Shown in pieces: positions 51,258-58,843 of a stretch of 64,000 nucleotides of DNA. Source of the stretch: Hydrogenimonas sp. SS33 (GTDB lineage: Bacteria; Campylobacterota; Campylobacteria; Campylobacterales; Hydrogenimonadaceae); contig NZ_AP026369.1 in assembly GCF_040436365.1 (NCBI RefSeq), positions 1,900,501 through 1,964,500 of the forward strand. Reading direction: 5' to 3'. Below the pieces are notes generated by a model that saw only the letters and a program-made list of their open reading frames with translations, ran no database searches and was not told where the DNA came from. Positions within the stretch are counted from its first letter, which is position 1; each line of letters opens with the position of its first letter. The translations under genes were made by a program, and so were the position numbers.

Positions 51258-52691
51258 ATGGAAGAGCATCTTTATAACCTGAATATCGAACGGGCGGTGT
51301 TGAGCACGATCATCTTCGACCCCTCCCAGTACGAAGAGATTGCGGCACAGCTGAAGCCGGAAGATTTCTACCATCCGTTCCATCAGCACCTTTTCGAGGC
51401 GATGGAGGAGCTCTCCCGCGCCGACGAGCCGATCGACGAGGAGTTTTTGAAGGAGAAGCTGATCCACAAAAACCTCTTCGACGAGGTGGCTTTTCTGGAT
51501 GTGTTGGGGGCCAATCCCCTCTCCAACACCCACGCCTACATCAAGGAGATCAAAGCCAAAGCCCAGAAGCGCGCTCTGGTGACGCTGGCGACGGAGATCA
51601 AGAAGCTCACCATCGAAGACGACCTGCCCGCCGAAGATGTGATGGACGCGGTGGAAGCGAAACTCTACGCCATCACCTCCGAAGCGTCGACCCAGGACTT
51701 CCGGGAGTCTCTGGAGATGGCCCGCAGCACGCTGGAGCACATCAAAAAGATGAAAGAGCGGGGCAACTCCATGCTCATCGGGGTCGATACCGGCTTCAAA
51801 GACCTCAACCGCATGACCTCGGGGTTCGGCGAAGGGGACCTGGTCATCGTCGCGGCACGGCCGGCGATGGGGAAAACGGCCCTCACGCTCAACATGGCGC
51901 TCAAATCCCTCGAAAACGGGGACGGGGTCGCCTTTTTCTCCCTGGAGATGCCGGCGGAGCAGCTGGTGCTGCGGATGCTCAGCGCCAAGACCTCCATCGC
52001 CCTGCAGGATCTGCGGGTGGGCAACATGACCGACGAAGAGTGGACCCGTCTGGGGGAGGCGGTGGATTGGCTGGGGAGCCAGAAGCTCTTCGTGGATGAC
52101 GAAGGCTCGCTCAACATTCACCAGGTGCGGGCCAAGCTGCGCAAGCTCAAATCCCACCATCCCGAAATCAAGGTCGCCTTCATCGACTACCTGCAGCTGA
52201 TGACGGGAACCTCCAACAAAGACCGCCACCAGGAGGTCAGCGACATCTCCCGGGGACTGAAGATGCTGGCGCGGGAACTGAACATGCCCATTATCGCCCT
52301 TTCGCAGCTCAACCGCTCCCTGGAGTCCCGTGCCGACAAGCGCCCCATGCTCAGCGACCTGCGGGAGTCGGGGGCGATCGAGCAGGATGCTGACATTATC
52401 CTCTTCGTCTACCGCGACGACGTCTACCGCATCCGCGAAGAGAAGGAGAAGGAGATGAAGGCACGCGCCGAGGGAAAAGAGTACAAGTCGACCTTCCACG
52501 AAAAAGAGGAGGAGGATGCGGAGATCATCATCGGCAAGCAGCGCAACGGCCCCACGGGCATCGTGGAGCTGAAATTCCAGAAACGTTTCACCCGCTTCGT
52601 CGATGCCGGCCATGTGCCGGTGGAGATCGTCTACGAGCAGTCCAACATCGACACGGGCGGTGAAACGAAAATTGAGCTTCCGCCTATCTAA
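51258..52691 (+). CDS. dnaB: Replicative DNA helicase DnaB
   Basis: DnaB is the hexameric fork helicase. The 477-residue product has the helical N-terminal domain (NLNIERAVLSTIIFDPSQY), a linker, and the RecA-like motor with Walker A AARPAMGKTALTL near residue 199, FFSLEMPAEQLVLRM near residue 227, Walker B KVAFIDYLQLM near residue 305, and the C-terminal LSDLRESGAIEQDADIILFVYRD stretch (near residue 367, quoted in part). An AGGGAGCC site precedes the ATG. Its end overlaps comEC. The pairing of dnaB with a comEC gene is conserved in Helicobacter (HP1362-HP1361). Confidence 0.97.
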   Translation: MEEHLYNLNIERAVLSTIIFDPSQYEEIAAQLKPEDFYHPFHQHLFEAMEELSRADEPIDEEFLKEKLIHKNLFDEVAFLDVLGANPLSNTHAYIKEIKAKAQKRALVTLATEIKKLTIEDDLPAEDVMDAVEAKLYAITSEASTQDFRESLEMARSTLEHIKKMKERGNSMLIGVDTGFKDLNRMTSGFGEGDLVIVAARPAMGKTALTLNMALKSLENGDGVAFFSLEMPAEQLVLRMLSAKTSIALQDLRVGNMTDEEWTRLGEAVDWLGSQKLFVDDEGSLNIHQVRAKLRKLKSHHPEIKVAFIDYLQLMTGTSNKDRHQEVSDISRGLKMLARELNMPIIALSQLNRSLESRADKRPMLSDLRESGAIEQDADIILFVYRDDVYRIREEKEKEMKARAEGKEYKSTFHEKEEEDAEIIIGKQRNGPTGIVELKFQKRFTRFVDAGHVPVEIVYEQSNIDTGGETKIELPPI

Positions 52692-53952
52692 ACCGCTTCT
52701 CATCGAAGGGCGGCGGGAGTGGCTTCTCTTCTTCGCCGCCGCCTTCACCCTTTTTCTTCTCTCCCTAAGCCGGCAATACCTGCAGTACCGCACGCTGGTT
52801 TCCCAGAAAAAGAGGGCGGTGGAGGCCGAGGTGCTTGTGCAGTACGCCAAAACGAAAAAGGGCCGCGCCTACCAGGTGCTCAAACTCCACAGCGATGCGC
52901 TGGGAAAAGATTTTTTCACGACCTCAAAAGAACCGCTCAAAAACCTTCGCGGGCGGCGGGTGGCGCTGCTGCTCTTTCCCAAAAAGGTGGGATTCGTCGA
53001 CTTTCTGCGCACCCCTTTCATCCCGGCCTACATTCTGCGGGTGCTGCCCGGCCAAAGCCTTCGCTTCCGCCTCTATGACCACATCGCCGCCCAGCATCCC
53101 GAGCGCTGGATGCAGGAGCTCTACGGCGCCCTCTTTCTGGCACTGCCCGTCTCCAAAGATCTGCGCCAGGCGGTGACGAAGCTGGGGGCCAACCACCTGC
53201 TGGCGCTCAGCGGTTTTCACATGGGGGTGCTCTGGTTCATACTCTACGGTGGGTTGAGCCTGCTCTACAGGCCGCTGCAGAACCGCTTCTTTCCCTGGCG
53301 CCACCGCCTTCTGGATGTCGGCGCCGTGACGGTGGGCGTGCTGGGAGGCTATCTGCTTCTGACCGGCATGCCGCCCTCCCTGCTTCGCGCCTATGCCATG
53401 GTGGTGACGGGATGGCTGGCGCTGCTGTTTGGGATCGAACTACTCTCCTTCTCCTTCCTTGCCGTCTGCGCCGTGGCGCTGGTCGCCCTCATTCCGTCGC
53501 TTCTTTTTTCCATCGGGTTCTGGCTCTCGGTCTGGGGGGTCTTTTCGATCTACCAGTTTCTGCGGTGGACCGAGGGATGGCCGGCGTGGGTGGTTTTCCT
53601 CGGCCTGAACCTCTGGGTCTGGCTCGCAATGCTGCCGGTGGTGCATACGCTCTTCGGTACCTTCGCCCCGAGCCAGCTCTTCTCCCCGCTGCTGACCCTC
53701 CTCTTCACGCTCTTCTACCCCGTCGCGATGGCGCTGAATTTGCTTGGCGCGGGCGGCTTGATGGACGGCATGGTCATGGAACTCCTGCGTTACGGTGCGC
53801 AGGTGCCCGCCGTGACGGTCACACTTCCCCGGTGGGTTGGCGGACTCTTTGTGCTACTCGCCCTCTTCGCCGTGCGGTTTCGGGTCGCACTCTATCTTCA
53901 GATGGGGGTGATGCTTCTTTTTCTTCTCTATCTCGTTGAGAAAGTAGCATAG
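52660..53952 (+). CDS. comEC: ComEC/Rec2-family DNA uptake channel, short form
   Basis: ComEC forms the inner-membrane channel for single-stranded DNA in natural transformation. The 430-residue product has a first membrane helix near residues 18-38, a soluble part (about 40-165), and then the competence domain with HLLALSGFHMGVLWF near residue 185, the family hallmark, followed by about seven helices. It lacks the C-terminal metallo-beta-lactamase domain, as in other Campylobacterota. The start is taken as GTG at 52660, inside the dnaB end; TTG at 52672 is also possible. The 3' end overlaps the convergent yihY by 99 bases. Confidence 0.85.
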   Translation: MKRKLSFRLSKPLLIEGRREWLLFFAAAFTLFLLSLSRQYLQYRTLVSQKKRAVEAEVLVQYAKTKKGRAYQVLKLHSDALGKDFFTTSKEPLKNLRGRRVALLLFPKKVGFVDFLRTPFIPAYILRVLPGQSLRFRLYDHIAAQHPERWMQELYGALFLALPVSKDLRQAVTKLGANHLLALSGFHMGVLWFILYGGLSLLYRPLQNRFFPWRHRLLDVGAVTVGVLGGYLLLTGMPPSLLRAYAMVVTGWLALLFGIELLSFSFLAVCAVALVALIPSLLFSIGFWLSVWGVFSIYQFLRWTEGWPAWVVFLGLNLWVWLAMLPVVHTLFGTFAPSQLFSPLLTLLFTLFYPVAMALNLLGAGGLMDGMVMELLRYGAQVPAVTVTLPRWVGGLFVLLALFAVRFRVALYLQMGVMLLFLLYLVEKVA

Positions 53953-54759
53953 CTTCTGGCCGTAGAGGAAGATGATCCAACTGACATAGATCCAGAGCAT
54001 GAAAAAGAGCAGAATGCTGAAAGAGCCGTAGATCGTCGTGTAGGTTTTGGTATGGAGCGTGTAGTAGATGAAGAGGTTTTTGCCGATGTACCAGACCAGC
54101 GAGGCGAAAAAGCTGGAGATAGCGGCGGCTTTGATGCGGATGACGGTGGCCGTCGATATTTTGTAGGTGACGAAAAAGAGGGCCCAGATGATGAGATAGG
54201 GGAAGAGGGCCAGGAAGTCGATATGGCTGGTGTAGGCCGTGCTGTCGAGAAGTTTCTGGACCTTGACCGAAAGGTAGATGGAGGCCGCCAGTGCCATGGG
54301 GCCCAGCGTGATGAGGGTCCAGTAGGTGGTCAGTGCACTCCAGAACCCCTTTTGGCGGGTGCGGAAGATCTTGCCGACGATATATTCGTAGTTCTGGAAG
54401 AACATCACCGAAGCGACGATGATGAAGATGAAACCGATGGTCCCCAGCTTCGACGTGTTGGCCAGAAAGGTGTCGATATACTGCGAAACCGTTTCGTGGG
54501 AGGCGGGCATGATGTTGGAGAAGATAAACTGCTTGATACGCTCATACTGTTCGCTGAAGTTGGGGAGCCGCACGATCAGCGAAAAGCTCACCAGCAGTAG
54601 CGGAATGATCGTGAAGATGGTATAGAAACTGAGGCTTGCGGCGTAGTAGGGGATATCGGGGTCGTAGAACGCTTTGAGTTTGCAATAGAGGGTTTTGAGT
54701 GAGAAGTGGGAAGTGGAAAGTGAGAAATTCGTTTCGTTGCTCTGCTTCTCACTCCTCAC
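53854..54759 (-). CDS. YihY/BrkB-family (UPF0761) inner-membrane protein
   Basis: The 301-residue product has the YihY family's six membrane helices, with PYYAASLSFYTIFTIIPLLL near residue 38 and SFSILLFFMLWIYVSWIIFLYGQKL (near residue 248, quoted from its ends) as the typical first and last helices. The family was once called ribonuclease BN; its true role is unknown. The start is GTG at 54759. The first 20 or so residues (with NFSLSTSHFSLKT) are encoded by a heptad tract, and the GAGGAG ribosome site is itself part of another heptad tract. The C-terminal charged tail overlaps the end of comEC on the other strand. Confidence 0.8.
   Translation of the reverse strand: MRSEKQSNETNFSLSTSHFSLKTLYCKLKAFYDPDIPYYAASLSFYTIFTIIPLLLVSFSLIVRLPNFSEQYERIKQFIFSNIMPASHETVSQYIDTFLANTSKLGTIGFIFIIVASVMFFQNYEYIVGKIFRTRQKGFWSALTTYWTLITLGPMALAASIYLSVKVQKLLDSTAYTSHIDFLALFPYLIIWALFFVTYKISTATVIRIKAAAISSFFASLVWYIGKNLFIYYTLHTKTYTTIYGSFSILLFFMLWIYVSWIIFLYGQKLCYFLNEIEKKKKHHPHLKIECDPKPHGEEGE
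54699..54726. repeat. Heptad repeat tract, GTGAGAA type, inside the start of yihY
   Basis: Four units on the plus strand: GTGAGAA, GTGGGAA, GTGGAAA, GTGAGAA. They encode the FSLSTSHFSL portion of the YihY N-terminus. Confidence 0.8.
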
Positions 54760-54779
54760 TTCATACTCCTCACTTTGCT
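54745..54779. repeat. Heptad repeat tract, CTCCTCA type, between glcD and yihY
   Basis: Five units: CTTCTCA, CTCCTCA, CTTCATA, CTCCTCA, CTTTGCT. Read on the minus strand, it contains the last bases of the glcD stop, the GAGGAG ribosome site and the GTG start of yihY. Confidence 0.85.
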
Positions 54780-56160
54780 AAAGCGCCATTTTCCCCGGAT
54801 TGAGGATATTGTTGGGGTCGAAGGCCCGTTTGATGTCGCGGAAGAGCTGCAGCTCCTCTTCTGTGAAGGCCAGGTGCATGAAGGGGGCCTTGGAGAGGCC
54901 GATGCCGTGTTCTCCGCTGAGGGTTCCGCCCAGATCGACGGTGATGCGGAAGATCTCTTCGATTGCCTGATGGCCGATTTTGAGCTGTTCGGAGTCACTG
55001 CCGTCGACCATGACGTTGGTGTGGACGTTGCCGTCTCCCGTGTGGCCGAAGCAGGGGATTTTGACGTTGTACTTCAGGGCCACGTCGTTGATGCGCCGAA
55101 GCAGTTCGGGCAGAACGGAGCGGGGGACGGTAATGTCTTCGTTGATCTTCTTGGAGCCGTAGATCGTGATGGACTGGCTGGCGTTGCGGCGGGCGAACCA
55201 GAGGTCCGCCGCCTCGGCGTCGTCTTTGGCCTTTTTGAAGTCGCTGCAGCCGTTTTCCATGAAAACCTTTTCGATGACATCCATCTGGTAGCTGATCTCT
55301 TCGGGCAGGTTGCCGTCTACGTCGGTGATGAGGATGGCGCCCGCATCCACCGGGAGCCCCTTGTGGTACTTCTCCTCCACGGCGCGGATAGTGAGGTTGT
55401 CCAGAAACTCCATCGCCACGGGGGTGACGCCGCTGGCCATCGTTTTGTAGACCGCCTCCATCGCCGCTTCGACACTGGGGAAGATGCCCATGGCGGTCTT
55501 TTTGAGTTTCGGCTTGGCGATCAGCTTGAGGGTGATTTCGGTGATGACCGCCAGGGTCCCTTCGCTGGCGATGAGGATGCCCGCGATATTGTAGCCCGCC
55601 ACATCCTTGATGGTCTTTTTGCCGGCGCGGATGATGTCGCCGTTGGGGCGGACGGCGCGGATGGCCATGACGTAGTCCTTGGTGATGCCGTATTTGGCCG
55701 CCCGCATGCCGCCGGCGTTTTCGCTGACGTTGCCGCCGATGGTGCTGTACTCCTGGCTGGCTGGGTCGGGCGGGTAGAAGAGCCCTTTGGCCTCCACCGC
55801 CTTCTGCAGCTCCATGTTGATGACCCCCGGCTGGACCACGGCGACCATATTGTCCATGTCGATTTCGAGGATCTTGTTCATATGCTTCTCCATCGCCAGG
55901 ACGATGCCGCCGTTGGCCGGAAGCGCGCCGCCGGTGAAGCCGCTGCCCGCCCCGCGGGGGACGATGGCGATTTTGTGTTCGTTGCAGTAGCGCAGAATGG
56001 CGCTCACATCCTCTTCGTGGCGGGGAAAAACGACGGCGTCGGGTTCGTACCGCTCCCTCGTGGCGTCGTAACTGTAGGCGATCATGTGGGCCTTGTCGGC
56101 GTAAATGTTGTCACTGCCGACAATGGCGCTCAGGGCGTGGATATGTTTGGGGTCGATCAC
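54778..56160 (-). CDS. glcD: FAD-linked glycolate/D-lactate oxidase, GlcD-like
   Basis: The 460-residue FAD-binding PCMH-type oxidoreductase oxidises a 2-hydroxy acid such as glycolate or D-lactate. Its FAD site shows VPRGAGSGFTGGALPANGGIV near residue 65 (quoted in part), PASQEYSTIGGNVSENAGG near residue 133, and the C-terminal FGHTGDGNVHTNVM near residue 375 with the substrate-site histidines, ending with GTLSGEHGIGLSKAPFM. The C-terminal part is of the FAD-oxidase type. It overlaps the PgbA-like gene (ATGA). H. pylori has glcD (HP0509) beside pgbA (HP0508), the same order. Confidence 0.9.
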   Translation of the reverse strand: MIDPKHIHALSAIVGSDNIYADKAHMIAYSYDATRERYEPDAVVFPRHEEDVSAILRYCNEHKIAIVPRGAGSGFTGGALPANGGIVLAMEKHMNKILEIDMDNMVAVVQPGVINMELQKAVEAKGLFYPPDPASQEYSTIGGNVSENAGGMRAAKYGITKDYVMAIRAVRPNGDIIRAGKKTIKDVAGYNIAGILIASEGTLAVITEITLKLIAKPKLKKTAMGIFPSVEAAMEAVYKTMASGVTPVAMEFLDNLTIRAVEEKYHKGLPVDAGAILITDVDGNLPEEISYQMDVIEKVFMENGCSDFKKAKDDAEAADLWFARRNASQSITIYGSKKINEDITVPRSVLPELLRRINDVALKYNVKIPCFGHTGDGNVHTNVMVDGSDSEQLKIGHQAIEEIFRITVDLGGTLSGEHGIGLSKAPFMHLAFTEEELQLFRDIKRAFDPNNILNPGKMAL

Positions 56161-56879
56161 TTTTGTTGCTCCAGTCGTTTGTAGAATCGGTCGAAATCGT
56201 CGATTTTGTGCTCCGTCCAGTCGTAGAAGGGGGAGGGAATCTCCTCGAAGCGGTTGTAGAAGGGCTGCTTGAACTTTTTCGGCTCGACGGAGGCGACGTC
56301 GACATGGGCTACCTTCTGCCAGCTTTTACAGTCGAGAAAATCGGTGCCGTCGGCATACATGAACATGACGATGCCCAGAGCGAATTTGTCGCACATGCGC
56401 TGGAAATGCTCCTTGTCCGGAATCGGCGATTTGTCCTTCGCCAGCTCCGCCGCCATCAGGTCGGGGTGGATGATGTGGAGTTTGGAAAAGCTCTTTCGGG
56501 CCTTGTCGAAGGATTTTCGGTTGGGGACGATCGGCAGGACCCTGTCGTAGAGATAGCCCAGGATCACCGTGTCTCCCTGTCGGGGCGGCGTCTTGACGGA
56601 GGGGAGGTTGGGCTGTTTCAACCCGGTGTAGGGAAGCAGCTTTATCGACGTTTGCGCCGCGTCGCTGCGGGTGACCACGGCCGAGGCGACGATCGCTTTG
56701 TGGGTCGGGTTGTAGGTGTGGATGACGATGCCGCTCACCCCGGCGGGGATGTTCTTCAGGTCCACGGTGCCGGTCTTGCCGCTCACCTGCTGCAGGGTGC
56801 CCGTTTCGCTCCGGGGTTCGGCGGCGAAGAGGGTGCCGGCGGCGAGAGAGATGAGAAAAAGCGTCTTGAAAAGTTTCAT
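56157..56879 (-). CDS. PgbA-like secreted protein (plasminogen-binding N-terminal domain family)
   Basis: The 240-residue product starts with a signal peptide (KLFKTLFLISLAAGTLFAAE, cleaved near residue 20). The mature part contains KTGTVDLKNIPAGVSGIVIH, typical of the family first described in H. pylori PgbA. Then come an RQGDTVILGYLYDRVLPIVPN segment near residue 100 and a DKFALGIVMFMYADGTDFLDC region near residue 163. In free-living relatives binding of plasminogen is unlikely to be the native role. It sits directly upstream of glcD, overlapping by 4 bases, and is divergent from the M23 peptidase gene, matching the order HP0506 to HP0509. Confidence 0.8.
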   Translation of the reverse strand: MKLFKTLFLISLAAGTLFAAEPRSETGTLQQVSGKTGTVDLKNIPAGVSGIVIHTYNPTHKAIVASAVVTRSDAAQTSIKLLPYTGLKQPNLPSVKTPPRQGDTVILGYLYDRVLPIVPNRKSFDKARKSFSKLHIIHPDLMAAELAKDKSPIPDKEHFQRMCDKFALGIVMFMYADGTDFLDCKSWQKVAHVDVASVEPKKFKQPFYNRFEEIPSPFYDWTEHKIDDFDRFYKRLEQQK

Positions 56880-56976
56880 GGAATTTCCGTTCTTTGAAAT
56901 TGTCCGATTATACTCAAAGCATCTTTTAAAGCCTCTTTAACGGGCTTTGAAGTAGAATGGGCCTTAAAAACGGACG

Positions 56977-58194
56977 GTGATTTTGAGAAGACTCTTTTTC
57001 GCATGCTTGCTGCTGGCCGCTGCCCTGCACGCTTCGATGGTCAAAAAGGAGCCCTGGCCCCAGGGTGAGAGTTTCCTGCACTACCTGGCGCACCACGACA
57101 TGCCCCAGTCGATCTACTGGAATCTGGACAAGGAGGCCAAGGAGCTCTGCGAGGAGATCCGCGCCGGCGCTCCCTACTACACGATGACCGACGACAACGG
57201 CACGACGATCGAGCAGGTGCTGATACCGGTTAACGAAGAGCTTCAGATCCACCTGGTGAAGACGAAAGAGGGGTACCGCTTCGAGATGATCCCCGTCATC
57301 TACCGCAAGATCGAAGATATTTTCGCCCTTCCCATCCGACGTTCCCCCTACCAGGATATCATCGAAGCGACCCATAACCGCAAGCTCGCCCACGCCTTCG
57401 TCGACGCCTTCAAAAACAGTTTCGATTTCACCCGCCTGCGCAAGGGGGACGAACTGGCCGTCGCCTACGAAGAGAAGATGCGCCTGGGGGAACCCTACGG
57501 GTTGCCCGTCATCCGGGCGGCGATGATCGAGCAGCACAAAAAGCCCCACTTTCTCTTCCGTTTCCATGACCGCTACTACGACGAGAAGGGGAAGGAAGTG
57601 GAAGGGTTCGTCTTCCGTAAACCGGTGAACCATGTGCGCATCACCTCCCGTTTCACCCTGCGGCGGTGGCACCCCATCCTGCACCGTTACCGGGCCCATC
57701 TGGGGGTCGATTTCGGCGGGCGGGTCGGCACGCCCATCTATGCGGCGGCGGACGGCCGCATCATCTTCGCCGGGCGCCTGGGAGGCTACGGCAACGTTAT
57801 CAAAATCCGCCACCGCGACGGCTTCATGACGCTCTATGCCCATATGCACCGTTTCAGGCGGGGGATGCACCGCGGAAAATATGTCAAAAAGGGGCAGGTG
57901 ATCGGCTACATCGGTTCCACGGGGATGAGTACGGGCCCCCACCTGCACTTCGGCCTCTACAAAAACGGCAGGCCCGTCAACCCCCTGGGCGTCATCAAGG
58001 TGACCAGGAAAACCCTCTACGGCAAACGCAGGAAAGCCTTCATCCGCTATGCCGAAACGATGAAGCAGAAGCTTCTCAACGCCGCCAAAACCCATGCCTG
58101 CGCCGTCCGACTCGACGACCTCTCCAGGAGCCGCTACTGCATCGACGAAGCCGACGCCGACAAAACCGACGGCAATGAAAGCAGTGGCGGATGA
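56977..58194 (+). CDS. Periplasmic M23 endopeptidase, Csd3/HdpA-like
   Basis: The 405-residue product has an N-terminal signal peptide (LRRLFFACLLLAAALHAS), a long inhibitory/LytM-like front domain (about 30-200, with PQSIYWNLDKEAKELCEEI) and a C-terminal peptidase M23 domain. The zinc site is HLGVDFG (His241, Asp245) and HLHFGLY near residue 322, with LYAHMHRF supplying the catalytic His near 289. It would cut D-Ala-meso-DAP crosslinks and trim peptides, affecting cell shape as Csd3 does in H. pylori. The start is GTG at 56977. It overlaps the Nudix gene by 4 bases. Confidence 0.9.
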   Translation: MILRRLFFACLLLAAALHASMVKKEPWPQGESFLHYLAHHDMPQSIYWNLDKEAKELCEEIRAGAPYYTMTDDNGTTIEQVLIPVNEELQIHLVKTKEGYRFEMIPVIYRKIEDIFALPIRRSPYQDIIEATHNRKLAHAFVDAFKNSFDFTRLRKGDELAVAYEEKMRLGEPYGLPVIRAAMIEQHKKPHFLFRFHDRYYDEKGKEVEGFVFRKPVNHVRITSRFTLRRWHPILHRYRAHLGVDFGGRVGTPIYAAADGRIIFAGRLGGYGNVIKIRHRDGFMTLYAHMHRFRRGMHRGKYVKKGQVIGYIGSTGMSTGPHLHFGLYKNGRPVNPLGVIKVTRKTLYGKRRKAFIRYAETMKQKLLNAAKTHACAVRLDDLSRSRYCIDEADADKTDGNESSGG

Positions 58195-58748
58195 TCGAAA
58201 AGGTCCGCCTCGAACCTCTCGTCGATTCCCGGTTCGTCCGGCCGGCTTTGGTGCGCTACGTGCAGGACGGCGTCGAGAAGAGCTGGGAAGTGATCCGCGC
58301 CCACGACAGTGTCGCCGTGTTCCTTTTCCACCGGGAAAAAGAGGCCTTTTTGCTGGTCAGGCAGTTCCGCCCCGCCGTCTATCTGCAAAATGGAGACGGC
58401 TTTACCTACGAGCTCTGCGCCGGTATTGTCGACAAAGCGCTGCCCCTGGTGCAGATCGCCAAAGAGGAGATCGAAGAGGAGACGGGGTATGGTGTCGATG
58501 CGGCGAAGATCGAAAAAGTGACCTCTTTCTACACCTCCGTCGGTTTCGCCGGTTCGAAACAGACCCTCTTCTATGCGGAAGTGGATGAAAGAATGAGAGT
58601 GGGCGAAGGGGGAGGCATCGACGACGAAAGCATCGAAGTGGTGGAAGTGCCGCTTTCAAAAGCGCGGGAATTCATGTTCGACGAATCGATCGTCAAAACA
58701 CCCGGACTGCTTTTCGCGTTTATGTGGTTTTTTTCAACGAAAAGTTAA
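58191..58748 (+). CDS. Nudix hydrolase with a variant Nudix box
   Basis: The 185-residue product has the Nudix fold of the ADP-ribose/nucleotide-sugar pyrophosphatase type (VAVFLFHREKEAFLLVRQFRPAV, residues about 41-63). The box reads GIVDKALPLVQIAKEEIEEETGY; compared with GX5EX7REUXEEXGU it keeps the terminal EEIEEETG but has Leu for the first Glu and Glu for the Arg. The metal ligands in EExxEE are intact, so it may still work on an unusual substrate. Its start overlaps the M23 gene. The stop codon lies in a heptad repeat tract. Confidence 0.8.
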   Translation: MIEKVRLEPLVDSRFVRPALVRYVQDGVEKSWEVIRAHDSVAVFLFHREKEAFLLVRQFRPAVYLQNGDGFTYELCAGIVDKALPLVQIAKEEIEEETGYGVDAAKIEKVTSFYTSVGFAGSKQTLFYAEVDERMRVGEGGGIDDESIEVVEVPLSKAREFMFDESIVKTPGLLFAFMWFFSTKS

Positions 58749-58768
58749 AAACTAAAAACGAAAAGTTT
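58741..58768. repeat. Heptad repeat tract, AAAACTA type, at the Nudix stop codon
   Basis: Four units: AAAGTTA, AAAACTA, AAAACGA, AAAGTTT. They include the TAA of the Nudix gene and are the complement in type of the AGTTTTT tract before fabG. Confidence 0.75.
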
Positions 58769-58810
58769 TGGTAAACGCTTCGCTTTTCATTTGTGCTTTT
58801 TCGCTTTCCC

Positions 58811-58838
58811 CCAATGACCAGTGACCAATAACCAATGA
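58811..58838. repeat. Heptad repeat tract, CCAATGA type, after aguB
   Basis: Four units: CCAATGA, CCAGTGA, CCAATAA, CCAATGA. They lie 6 bases from the stop of the convergent aguB gene. The tract 43 bases away is a different type. Confidence 0.85.
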
Positions 58839-58843
58839 CTATT

